Below, piece by piece: positions 1 to 10,653 of a DNA stretch of 64,000 nt. This DNA is from Cryptomeria japonica (lineage: Eukaryota > Streptophyta > Pinopsida > Cupressales > Cupressaceae). Every line of letters starts with the position of its first letter. Within the stretch, counting starts at the first letter, position 1. The translations under genes and the position numbers were made by a program. Under the pieces are notes generated by a model. That model was not told where the DNA came from, did not search any database, and saw nothing but the letters and a program-made list of their open reading frames with translations. The stretch spans positions 242,723,218 to 242,787,217 of the forward strand of contig NC_081406.1 of assembly GCF_030272615.1 (NCBI RefSeq). Reading direction: 5' to 3'.

Positions 1-14
1 TGATTAATGGTTTA

Positions 15-239
15 TTGTATAAAATGGGGTCTGACGAGGTGTTACGCCGGTGTGTGATGGAGGAAGAGGTGCCAAGCGTCTTGAGGGAAGCACATGAGGG
101 GTCCGCAGAAGGCCATATGGGACCGAACACTACGGCAAGGAAGGTGTTGCTAGCAGGCCTCTGGGGGCGCACATTGTATAATGATGCGAGAGAATGGGTA
201 GTAGGTTGTGATACCTGCCAAGAGCGGGGAGGCCACTGA
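15..239 (+). pseudogene. Integrase N-terminal zinc-binding (HHCC) segment, Ty3 pol
   Basis: This is the end of the RNase H-integrase linker plus the HHCC zinc-binding domain that precedes the catalytic core and helps integrase multimerise on LTR ends. The two histidines (REAHEGSAEGHMG) and the two cysteines (GCDTCQE) are visible with normal spacing. The frame then closes at 237-239. The catalytic core continues in another frame from about 208, so one small indel near 225-240 separates the domains. Upstream pol is outside the window. Placement as integrase N-terminus is secure because of the adjoining core. Confidence 0.85.
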
Positions 240-1206
240 AAGGGATTTCATGCCCCTCAACCCTTTGCATGCTCAAGAACTATTCGAGTGCTGGGCGCTG
301 GATTTTATCGGGCCGCTCAAGGTGAGCCGCGCTAGGAGGTGTCGCTACATCGTGGTAGCCACGAAATATTTAACCAAGTGGGTTGAAGCGCGGGCCCTAC
401 CTGACAACTCGGCCATAAGTACAACAAGATTCATCTACGAGCAAATTATTACACGGTATGGGATCCCTATGCAGTTGACAAGCGACAGGGGCCGACATTT
501 TGTGAACCACGTGATTAAACTCCTTACTACAGAATTCAAGATTTTCCATTCACTATCTAGCTCCTATTACCCGCGAACCAATGGGCAAGTCGAGGCTACC
601 AACAAGATTATCGTGAGCGTGATTTACAAGTCGTGCGGTGTCGAGGGAGAAGACTGGGAAGAAAAATTACCCTCGGTCTTGTGGGCCTACCGTACAACCC
701 ACAAGGTGACCACTGGCCAGACTTCGTTCCAACTCATGTACGGGCAGGAAGCTGTGGTGCCAGCGAAATTCATGGTGCCAGCGAAATTCATGGTGCCAAG
801 CCTTCACATTGCAGTAGAGAATAGACTCGGGGATATAGAGATCCTGAGAGAGAGACTGTATGCCTTAAGCAAGTTGGACGAAAAAAGAATGATGGCACAA
901 TGGGCCACAGAGGCAGCCCAACAAAGACGAAAGGTCTGGCACGACAAGCATCTTCGGCGAATGAAGTTTACTCTAGGGCAGTTAGTGTTGAAATTCAATG
1001 GGAGGAACGAAATCAAACCAGGAAAATTTAAAGTGCGATGGCTAGGGCCCTTCAAGGTACACGAGGTCAATGCCAACGGGGTGATTAAGTTGTGGACGCT
1101 CGACGGGAAGGAGATACCAGACACCGTCAATGGGTTGAAATTAAAACAGTACCACGAACAGAAACGGGCGACCGATCCCGGACCCTCTAGAAGAAATAAC
1201 AATTAA
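208..1206 (+). pseudogene. Ty3/gypsy integrase catalytic core and C-terminal domain
   Basis: The product would insert retrotransposon cDNA into chromosomes. The D,D35E triad is readable: Asp in ALDFIGP, Asp in TSDRGR and Glu in GQVEATNK, and the GQVEATN motif is typical of plant Ty3 integrases. The C-terminal part has the usual WAYRTTHK, GQTSFQLMYG and GQEAVVP blocks and then a basic region with FKVRWLGPFKV (GPY/F-like). No chromodomain follows. An 18-bp tandem duplication (756-791) adds six residues after the AVVP block. The catalytic residues are intact, but the frameshift from the zinc finger and the lost upstream pol make this a pseudogene copy. Confidence 0.9.
756..791 (+). repeat. 18-bp perfect tandem duplication inside integrase
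   Basis: Two adjacent identical 18-bp units (756-773 and 774-791) encode a repeated VPAKFM hexapeptide. The duplication keeps frame. It looks like replication or reverse-transcription slippage. Confidence 0.9.
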
Positions 1207-1281
1207 AAAAAAAAAAAACCGTACGGGTCCATATGATAGTTGACTGTACGACTGAGAAAAAAAAAGAAAAGTGTGGAGACA

Positions 1282-1455
1282 CCATATGGTGGGCACTACG
1301 CCGGTGGCACTGCGGGGCCCACCGTGTGGTGGCACCGCGTGCCATCATGTGGTGGCACGCGGGTCCATCGTGTGGTGGCACCGCGGGGTCACCGTGCGGT
1401 GGCATCACGGGTCACCGTGTTTCCACCGTACGGTGGTACCGCCTCCACCATAAAT
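1282..1455 (+). repeat. GC-rich minisatellite, about 23-25 bp units
   Basis: About six degenerate units of the general form ggcacCGCGGGtcACCGTGtGGT lie between the integrase stop and the extra ORF of the Ty3 element. The GC content is far above the surroundings. Many units contain GTGGTGGCAC or GCACCGCG blocks, so the region could fold strongly as RNA. It has no credible coding frame. Confidence 0.75.
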
Positions 1456-1859
1456 AAACCCCCGCAGCGCCAAAGGAAGAAACACAAAAAACGCAGACCC
1501 ACGGGAAGCTCAAAACACGCGTAGCTAAAGGTAAGAAGGAAAATACGCCGGAGGAAGGAGATTGCACGCCGCACACCCGCACTCCAAGTACACCGCACCC
1601 GCCATACACCGTACTACCGACCGACAGGAGCAAAGGGAACGCTGTCAGCTGGAAGTGGCAGGTTGGTTTTAAAGCTATAAAGGCAGATTAAAGAATTAAT
1701 CCGAGACCAATGGACACAAATAAGAACAAGGCAGATTGGCGAAAACGGTTGCAGCCATTAGAAGACAAGTTGCAGGGAGGGTGAAAAGCTTCAGAATCGA
1801 GTGCAGACACAGGCAAACGAGTTTTGCCATCTGGTGTGTGTATTGCAGCCAGCCTCGGG

Positions 1860-4166
1860 ATGAGTAGCAGTCAGAAAAGCAAGAAGCATCGTTCAAAACC
1901 CCTGGCGACAAAGGACAAGAATGAGGTAACAATAGATAATATTGTATTCGAAGGTCTAAATGGAATACACTGTAGGAACTGGTGGGTGAAGACACCTCAC
2001 GATGACCCGATAAAGAAAAACCTTCGCCAGGCACAGGTACACTGGGCCGTCCAGATGCCAGTTTTCTGTATAAAGGATTTTGAAGTGGTTTTGTGTGCCA
2101 TGATTGGCAGCTATGACAGACACCGCCACCAGTCTGTATTTGATTATCAACACCAGCGGATAACTATTTCATTCATGGCAGGCGAGTTCAGCAGGGTGTT
2201 TGGCATATTGGGGTTGAAAGGGAAGAAAATAGACACTTCACAGAAAATCTCTCCAGAAAACCGTGCCACATTACCGCAGTTGATGTTGCGCGATAACCTC
2301 ACCCAGGGAGAAAAAGATAGCCTTAAAAGTGCAGGCAAGAGTCGAGGGGTAAAGAAAACTTTTTTGGCCAAAGGAGTATGGTGATGCCTCTTCTCCGTGG
2401 TGAAGAGTCGCCTCACAGGTGCCAGCCGCGCGTTTGACATAGCTATCGCACAGATAGTGTTGATGAATGGGCTGCACAATGGGGTGGTATATGATTGGGT
2501 GTCACTACTGGCAGATAGAATGGATGAGTTCATGACCATGCAATACAAAATTTTTTACATGCCCCATCACGCCATTGGGTTATTTTTGGATGCAGTCCGA
2601 ACACAGATCACCCCGGGCTCATAGCCATTGGAGCCACAAAGTCGTGTTGCACCAGACCAGCCACCCATATTCTATTGGTCGCACTTGGACGTCTTGGCAC
2701 ATGTCGGAGAGGCACGTCTGGGCACAAAAAGGAAGAAGCCCGCCATGTCAGACACGAAGTCCGACATAGAGGAGTTCGATGCAGAGGAGGATGCAGATAG
2801 CGGCAGGGAGGAATCCGTAGACACCTCCCAGGTGAGCGGAGGGAGCTTTCGGTTGGCAGGAAGAAGAGGTGACCAGTTGCCGGAAGAAGAGGTAGTGGAA
2901 TCGGCCGGTGCAGAAGGGTCTGTTTTAGTATCGCAGGTTCAGGTCCACTTTACACCAGCACGCTTACCGGAGACTTGTCAGTTGGCGGTGCCGCGGTCAT
3001 TCGGGATAGTGAGCATAGTCACCACAGTGCCAGTTCCTAGCTTTGGGCAGCCTCGGGTGACGATAGCGATGACACCACCGCGGGTGGAGACCTTGGCGAG
3101 TGCAGAGGCTTCCAAGGTGCACGATGTGCCAGAGGCTCCCATGGTGCACGATGTGCCGGATGTGCTAGGACAGGATGTGCCGGGTTTGCCAGGCTATATG
3201 CAGGAGGCAATGACGGAAGAAGGCGCTCTCCATGATGACCTTAGTACCTGGTTGAGCCGTTACCAGCTTACACCTGTGGCACCGGTGGGAGAGGCCGCTC
3301 TATCTCCAGGCAGGACCATGCATTCGTTGGATATCATTGATCTAGAGGAAGGGAGTTCTCCGAGCAGTAGGGCGCTTTAGAGGGTTGCGTCACCCCCTGC
3401 GGTTGTAGTAACTAGTCCGTACAGAGAGGAGGGGGTGCCAGTGGGAGTACAACAGGGTACAGGAGAGTTGGAGCAGTTCATTACCGAGGTGACTCTGGGA
3501 GCACAGCGGCTTGTGTCATCTGCCACACTCTAGGCAGATGCCGCCATGGTTGAGCGGATGGAGAGGTTGTTGACCTTTGCCCGCACTGGATGCAGAGAGG
3601 AGTTTGAGAGGTGTTTTGAGTTTGTGGGGTGGCCTGAGACGGAGAGCCTGGTGATGCTGGAGGGTTGGCGCCTCACTGAGGGGGTTGGCGAGACTTGGAT
3701 GCAGTTGTTGGTGAGAGAGGTGGAGCAGGCCTTTTGTGAAGGTTATCTTAAGCTTCGGAGGACACAACAAATGGCAACCACAGTTGAGGCCTTGCGGGTA
3801 GCAGCTCGGGAGGAGCTGATTGCCAGGTTTCGGGAGCTGGAGGCCACTGTGGCACAGACTCAGACAGCAATGGACACTTTAGTAGCAGAGAAGTTTGCCT
3901 TGCTGATACAGTTGGAAGAGGAAAGGGCATCCAGAGAGCTGTTGGAGACTCGATTGGTCAGTGCATTGGAGAGTGTGGACAAGAAGGATAAGGAGGTGTT
4001 GGAGGCAACCTATATGGTAAAGACTGCCATGGAGCGGTAGATGGTGGCGGAATGGGATCTAAAGAGGAGGAGGGAGCAAGTGTATGAGCTCCGTGGGCGC
4101 TTGGCATCCACCGCTACACCACCACCGGCGCCTTCTTCATCAGGGACGCTCTCTGCACCCCCTTAG
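1860..4166 (+). pseudogene. Extra ORF downstream of Ty3 integrase (unknown function, five in-frame stops)
   Basis: One frame can be followed from the ATG at 1860 (in-frame ATG also at 1824) to a terminal TAG at 4164-4166, about 768 codons. It is broken by TGA at 2382 and TAG at 2622, 3378, 3531 and 4038, with no frameshift. The N-terminal third (about residues 20-250) looks globular, with GLNGIHCRNWWV, FSRVFGILGLKG and SRAFDIAIAQIV. The middle is acidic and proline/valine-rich, with repeated VHDVPE/VHDVPD motifs. The last 200 residues are a long predicted coiled coil rich in E, L and R. An ORF in this position recalls the third (env-like) ORF of Athila elements, but I recognise no signal peptide, membrane segment or named domain, so no function is assigned. 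The continuous frame implies past coding constraint. Confidence 0.65.
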
Positions 4167-4234
4167 TTTTTGATTTTGGGTTTTGTAGTCCCCATGTATT
4201 CTCCATTTTGTTGTAAGTCGCCTGGAGACGACTT

Positions 4235-4249
4235 TACTTTTGGGGGGAA
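4235..4249 (+). promoter_or_regulatory. Polypurine tract (plus-strand primer site) of the Ty3 element
   Basis: A G-run (tttggggggaa) lies directly upstream of the LTR that begins at about 4250. This is the expected plus-strand priming site. The exact LTR start could also be 4253. Confidence 0.7.
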
Positions 4250-4523
4250 TGATGTTGGTGGCAATATTGTACACGAAAATAAAACTAGTTAATTAAGTTG
4301 TAATTGTCTTGGTTAGTTGGCAACCGAGGGTTGGTAGGTGCGACGGTTGGCGCTCGTACCCCCTCGGTATCTTTATATACTTCCGAATGTAACTTGTGAC
4401 ACACGATTAGGAATGGAATAACATCTCTTATATTTTATCTGATATCTATGGCATTATTATTTTGCATTACGTGTTTTATCTGTGTACTTTAAGTTATTCA
4501 CCCAAGAGGGTAAACATCCTACA
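4250..4523 (+). repeat. 3' LTR of the Ty3/gypsy element (about 274 bp)
   Basis: It begins TGATGTTGGTGG just after the PPT and ends AACATCCTACA. The ends form a weak terminal inverted repeat (TG..ATGTT / AACAT..CA). A TATA-like tctttatatactt lies at about 4368-4381, followed by AATAAA-like signals (ggaataaca). It is short for a plant Ty3 LTR. The matching 5' LTR is outside the window, so the limits rest on PPT and TG/CA only. Confidence 0.7.
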
Positions 4524-6441
4524 CCAATCTCCTCTGTTGTCTGCTTCAAAATTTGAAATTGGAAGTTGCATTTTTGTGCTTCCCTAAGAAACCAATATCT
4601 GGAAATGTAACTATGATAATGATTAGTTGTTTAATATTGGTCCACCTATCCATGATCAAGCAACTTGTCCTTAGCCAAGTTTGCCTCATATCCTCCATCA
4701 ACAAATTCACCTTCAAAACTTATCTCTCGAGTAGGGTGGTGTGTAGTCTATGAGGACCCAATGTTTTTTTTCCTTTTCAACATATTTTAAAATAAGGACA
4801 TACAACATGAAATGGGATGGTATAGGCATTAAAAAGTTAGGCAATCATTTGTCTCCACCCATGATTGCATGTTTAACATCCCTGCAATTGTGCCTTGCCC
4901 ATCACTAGCCTTCCTCTTTCCTTTTGTAGAACCCTCATCAACAATGGATGGCATAGCAGATTCTATAGATTCAATTGGCACACCCTTAGATCTTGTTTCA
5001 CCCTTTGTAAACAACCTAGAAACCTTAGCCTATTAGCTAGGGTTATCCTTTGCAAATCCTATTCCAATTTTCAGGCATGCACAAAAGATGACTGGAAACA
5101 TGGCACACCAATGACTACTCCTTTTTCTTCTTCCTTTTTTTTTGTTTCTCTATAACTGTTACAAATTGAAAAAGCAGTTTGGTGGCACTAAATGGGCCCT
5201 TTGCATAAGTTTTTTACGATAGTGGAAGGTCATTCAAATGGGTTATGTGACTGTCCCACTTCTTCCACAGTGCTTCCAACTTCTCTTTGGTTTGATTGTT
5301 CAGTGCCAACCTCTTCACTATCATATCTGTCAGTGCTGCTCATGCTATTCTCTGCTTAAAAATTAGCAAATTCAAATTGAAGAAAAAGCTAAAAGAACTG
5401 CCTCAAGGGTTTGAAACTTTGAAGCAAAGGAAAAAAGAAAACAGAAAAGGATTTGAACAAGCTTACCTCAAATCCTCAAGGAGTTACTGCTTCTCTCTTT
5501 TCTCACTACTATAATATTGCACTCCTCTTCTCCATTCTGTTTTATGTCTTTATCATTTCAATTCTCATTGCTCATTGCTTACAAAACAACAAAAGATGAA
5601 ATGGCTGAATAACTGATTTTTAATTTATGTTATTAATATGAGGGTGGTTTCTTTAGGGCTAAGGTCGAAGGGGTGTGGGGGCCTTGTGGCACCTCACCCT
5701 ATTGTTTTTTCTTTTTCTTTTGTTTATTTCAGATTTTTTAAAAAAAGGGGTGACTGTTGCCTGAGGATGGCTGGCTGTCTCCTCAACCTCTGTTATTTTT
5801 TCTTTTTCTTTTGGTTTACTTCGGAGTTTAAAAAAAAATCATGACTATAATTTGGGGATGGCCGACTGTCCTTGGACATCTGAGTGGCATTTTAGGGACA
5901 CACCTGGCCATCAAAGGAAACTAGGGACAATCCATGGTTGTTTCAGATCTGTCCCTATGTCCCTGACATGCCATGAGTATAATAATTGCTGAAAATCCCT
6001 TTTGGATGCATACCTGTGTATCCCAAACAAATTTTTTTCTACCTTAACAGTAACATACCATGCAAAATTTAGAAAAAAATGAACAGAAAAGGAATCAAAA
6101 TCACTTCCATATCTATCAATAGTTTGACGATCAAGCTAAGAACTGAGAAGTAGAAATGCAAGTCAAAGAAGAGTAGTTCAGTGTACATGATATATTGTTC
6201 ACTTGGAAGGTCTTTAATTGGAGGAATTGGAAGATATGTTCAAACAGGAGTCAAAGAGCATGATGGACATATTGTTTAGAGTGATTGGATAGAGAAATAA
6301 TCCTGAACTATAGAACACAGAAGTACTACTGAGAGAGAGGGGGGTGGGTAAGGAATCAGTAGTACAAAAAAACTTTAATCCTTTTAATCACTTGAATTTT
6401 TTGCCGAGCTTTAAACTGAAAAATGAAAGATTTAAAAGATG
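4524..6441. other. Unannotated AT-rich intergenic DNA with one tandem duplication
   Basis: I see no conserved coding sequence here. The only structure is an imperfect tandem duplication of roughly 85-90 bp at about 5698-5877, each unit holding a T-rich tract followed by an A-run and a GATGGC(T/C)GxCTGTC block. Confidence 0.6.
5698..5877. repeat. Imperfect tandem duplication, about 88-bp units
   Basis: Two units share ttttttctttttctttt, a short spacer, a run of A, then gaxGGATGGCxGxCTGTC. Divergence is moderate. No function is apparent. Confidence 0.6.
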
Positions 6442-8902
6442 TGTAATGTCCCCATTTTCGTGAGCATCAGAGTTCAAAGGATTAGCCTATCATTTGACCC
6501 TTGTAGGCTAGTATGGTGGATTAGAGGGTCTAGTTTGGGTGTTATGGAGCTCTTCAAGTGGCAGATGGAAGTGTTTTCCTCTCCAGATTGTTGGTATATT
6601 CTGAGGCTAGGCTATTCAGAGGTTTCTGGTTCTATTTTGAGGGAATTACAATTTATAGTAAGTCAGTGGTTGTTGGAGAGGGACCTGTTGACGTGTATTT
6701 TGTACACAGCCTAACACAGAATAAAATACCCAAGGGTACCTTATCCTCTCTTGACTAAAGTTTCCGAATGCTGAAGATATCGCGAAAAGGATCAATCGGA
6801 GAAACTTCAAGGTTCTTGTATGTAGGGTCTCTACGTGTGGATAAGCTCCAGTGGTATGATGTGATTTGCTGGAATCACAAGGGGACTTACATTTGATGAT
6901 TGAACTTCTGATCTGCTTTGCTGGAACATAGGCTCTTACTAGCTTAGATTTGAAAAAAAATGGAAAAAGGATGAGGGCGAAGAGAGGATCTAATCCTAAT
7001 ACTAAGAATGTAGGAGCAATGATTGATCTTTGATGAAACTCTAACTAGGTCTTGTTTTGACATCGCAGGACCATCTCCACAAGGCTAGTGCGATCTTCGA
7101 AGGGAAGCTTTATGATGTTCAAATCATCACTGCAGGCATAGACACCATCATGTTGATGCATATCAATGAAGAAGCGACAATTGAAGTTAAGCTTAAGCTG
7201 AACGATTCTAGTTGACTACACAAGGCAAGTCTGCAATCAACAAACTGCTAGTAGTATGGATATGCGAATTTCACCATCAATCAAGCATATTTTTTCCACT
7301 CATCTAAAATCATGAAATCAAATATGAGAAGTATAAAGACCATGCAAATTGTCGAATCGACCCATAAATTTCACCATTTCTTCAATGAAGTTACAAGTCT
7401 TTTACAACAACATCTTGGCAACAATCTTTGCCTTCTCTCTCTACTCTACTCTAATTGCTATTCTATCAACTTCTATCTACTCTCTATCTACTAACTGCTT
7501 CCAACTATTTTCTAATTGCCTTTACAAAATGAAATGTCAGGGCTTATATAGTGCCCACAATACAATTTGATGGCTTAGATCAATTCGAGATCAATGGCCA
7601 AGATTCAACAATGAAAACCCTAATTAGGGTTTGTTACAACCATTACATAACATTTAATGCTTGACCAATGATAAAATTGTATTGCTTGGACACATGTCCT
7701 TTCTGGAAAAATCGACCAATGGATAGTCGGGGTAGGTACATCGGAGTTTGTGCCACCTTCCATGAATTAGGTACATTGAATTTGGACATGCTGAGGTGGA
7801 CCACACTGACTGGAGAAGTGATGACTAGGATGCCACCTTGTCTGACACTTGTAACTTGGTAAATATTCAACTTGTGTTGTTGAGAAGCTAGCTTTAATTA
7901 ATTCTTCTGGAACTATCTGCTTCTTCAACGAACCCTTTGCTTTGACTTCTTGTGTCCTTGATTTGCAGGATGGTGATGTACCTCGCCTTGGAACGCAAGA
8001 TTGGAAGAGGTCGTCCTTGTCGATGCTAGGCTGGAGGAGGTCGCCCTTGTCCTTGCTTGATCGTCCGTGATTTGGCTTGATTTTCCTTGATGAGAGCCTT
8101 CCGACTTGTAAATCCTTCGAGCTTGGGAGTTGCCATCTTGATACCTACACAACATTTCAAAATTAGTAACATGTTTTGCAACGTGGAAATATAGACTAGA
8201 AAGAGGATTTAAGTTTTAAATTAGGAAACCTCATGATAAATCTTTGAATTATCATTTCCTAAATTTAACTAAGCCACTTGAAATTGAAAATTGAAAATTC
8301 AAAATTGAGACTAGGAGAATCTCGCCATACCTCCACTTGGGAATTAACTCTAAGAAAAGATGCAAAATTAAGCAAGTTTGTTAGGCAAAATGAGGATCGA
8401 AGTCTTCAAAATGTGCTTCTTCTATCAACTTCACCACTTCTAGCCTTCAACGTCTTGAGGAAAATTCGCTCCACCTTTAGCCTTCAACTCGCACTCCTTT
8501 ATTGCTCCTTCAAAATCGCACTTGGACAAATGATTGAATGATGGATTAACATGCTCAACACACCCCTCCTATATAGGCGCTCATCTTGATAATTGCCCCT
8601 AGGCCGACTTGGAAAATAGGCCCAAAAAACAAATAACATTTAATAAAAGAGGGGCCGACCTTGCAAAATAATACCCCAAGCGCTCCCTTTTTTAAAATTT
8701 AATTTAATAATAATTAATTAAATGCCTTTGTAATTAAAAACTTCGATTTTTTAAAGCCTTTAAATTAATTATTGAATGTCCATGTGCTATTTTAAATACC
8801 AATTTAATTAAATATTTCACTTTTTTAGCGAATTTGGCATTTTAATGTAATTCGAAAATATTAGTGCCTAAACATGGGAGGAATAAGGGACACTAACCAC
8901 AT

Positions 8903-10554
8903 TGCTCTGGTCCCTGGGAGAGGGATAGGAGCGCTCCTTCATTTTGGCCTTGTTTTTCATGTTTTTCACGTTCAGAGTCTTGTCTTAGACGTCCAAAATA
9001 GCATTTTAATTGGGAATCTTGAGCTTAATTCGTCCCTTTTGTGGAAGGAGTGTGCTTTAAAGTACTTTCGCCCTGGTCCCTTGGTGAGGGACAGGAGCGA
9101 ACTTGCCCTTTTTTCCTTGGGTCTTTGTCTCTTTAATCACCAATTTATATCGCAAGGCAAGTAACAATGTTATCCATTCATTCCATGCATACTTTACTCG
9201 TCCCTTACAATGCAAATTTGATATTTGAGTGAATATCGCCCTGGTCCCTTGGTGAGGGACAGGAGCGAGCCTTTATTCCTTGTGCTCATCCTTGTTTATA
9301 TCAACTTGCAACTGTCTTCACGGTGTAAAATGATGTTCCTTACTCCCTTTTGAACACTTGAAATGTGAGTGGCAACTTAAATTTGGACACACTTGAACAT
9401 TTCGCTCTGGTCCTTGGGAGAGGGACAGGAGCGAACTTGAGCATTTCCATTACCTTTGCGGTCTTTGATACTTTACTTTCTCTCCGAGGCATTCCAAACA
9501 TCATTGCCCCGTTGTGTCTTAGCTTGGAGTGATTTAAGCTTGGAGGGAATATTAAATAACCTTGAGTTCGCCCTGGTCCCTGGCTGAGGGACAGAAGCGA
9601 ACTTTCACTTGTAGGCTCAATCATGCCTTGCTAACTTTTAAAACCATCTTCAATGGATCCGCTATGCTCCTCTTCACTCATCCTTGACATGTAATTTGCT
9701 TCATCTTGGCGAGAGATTTGTCTAAGGAAGAAATCGCTCTGGTCCCTGGGAGAGGGACAGGAGTGCCTAGGACAATATGGACTTCACTTGGCGTTTTTAC
9801 AATCTTCAAATTATCTTCAACGGACTCGTTACGCCTCCTTTGCTTGCCTCAAACTTAACACTTACTTGATCTTCGCCCAAAACCTGTCTTATAAGGAAAA
9901 TCGCTCTGGTCCCTGAGAGAGGGACGGGAGCTATTACTTAAATTTGCCCTGGTCCCTGGCAGAGGGACAGGAGCGATTTTGCTTCTAGGGTCAATTTTCC
10001 TCATGATTGCGCTTTCAAGTTATATTCAACTGATAAAATGTATCTCCTTTGATCTTCTCAATTCGCGAAATCGTTCAAATCTTTCAAGGACAAGGCAATT
10101 TTGGATTTCAAGCTCCGGTCCTTCAGTGAGGGACAGGAGCGATTTTTGTCCTCCAGGCCCAAATGCTTCACTTTTCACCATGAAATGTCTTTGCTAGGGA
10201 AGATATCATCCTGCTTCATGCTATGAATAAAAGTTAATGTCCAAAAAAAAGGTCTAAAATTGTGCATATAAAGAAAATCGCTCTGGTCCTTCAGTGAGGG
10301 ACAGGAGCGAATTTGACCTTCTAGGCAAAACTTCATCATTTCATTGCTTTTGATCAAGTCTGGATGCTCTATCATGCTCATTTTGCCCTTCACCATGCCT
10401 TTGATGTCTCAATTCGTCCAAACAAGGTCAGGAATGGCTCAAATAAGTATTATCGCCCTGGTCCCTTGGTGAGGGACAGGAGCGCTTCGCCTTGGTCCTC
10501 CTGGGAGGGACAGGAGCGAAATTCGCTCTGGATCCTCAGTGAAGGACAGGAGCG
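8903..10554. repeat. Array of 13 conserved 31-bp hairpin motifs at about 166-bp spacing
   Basis: The motif, approximately cgcYctggtccct-N5-agggacaggagcg, starts at 8903, 9069, 9237, 9403, 9569, 9735, 9902, 9945, 10111, 10279, 10454, 10488 and 10524. Successive gaps are 166, 168, 166, 166, 166, 167, then 43, 166, 168, 175, 34 and 36. Each copy is an imperfect inverted repeat (about 11 of 13 positions pair across a 5-nt loop). Sequences between motifs are much less conserved than the motifs. The end of the array is compressed to about 35-bp spacing. It resembles a satellite born inside an LTR U3 in which only the hairpin core has stayed conserved. Confidence 0.88.
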
Positions 10555-10590
10555 AAATTTGACTTTTGAACTCTCTATCAGGATAATTTT

Positions 10591-10653
10591 TATGGAATAT
10601 AACATTTAAGTATAAGAAGGAAATGTCACTTATACTTTAAGTTATATTCCATA
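10591..10653. repeat. Near-perfect 25-26 bp inverted repeat (hairpin)
   Basis: The left arm 10591-10616 and right arm 10629-10653 are complementary apart from one small indel/mismatch around an AAA/TTTA stretch, with a 12-nt loop. It lies just beyond the hairpin-motif array in the same LTR. It could be a regulatory stem-loop or a tiny foldback element. Confidence 0.75.

Larger units (their letters stand above)
1..4523 (+). mobile_element. Ty3/gypsy LTR retrotransposon, 3' portion (Tat/Athila-like)
   Basis: The window opens inside the pol gene of a Ty3/gypsy element. In order it holds an integrase zinc-finger segment, an integrase catalytic core without a chromodomain, a GC-rich minisatellite, a long extra reading frame downstream of pol, a polypurine tract and a 3' LTR of about 274 bp. 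An extra ORF after integrase and the absence of a chromodomain are typical of the Tat/Athila branch of plant Ty3 elements. The 5' LTR, gag, protease, RT and RNase H lie to the left of the window, so no TSD can be checked. Frame breaks in integrase and five stops in the extra ORF make this copy non-functional. Confidence 0.88.

Noticed and set aside
804-1202. 132-codon open frame on the minus strand
   Set aside because: It is antisense to the integrase C-terminal domain, whose protein motifs are clear on the + strand.
8903-10554. Resemblance of the regularly spaced hairpin motifs to a CRISPR array
   Set aside because: The spacing is 166 bp, the spacers are related to one another, and this is plant nuclear DNA inside an LTR.
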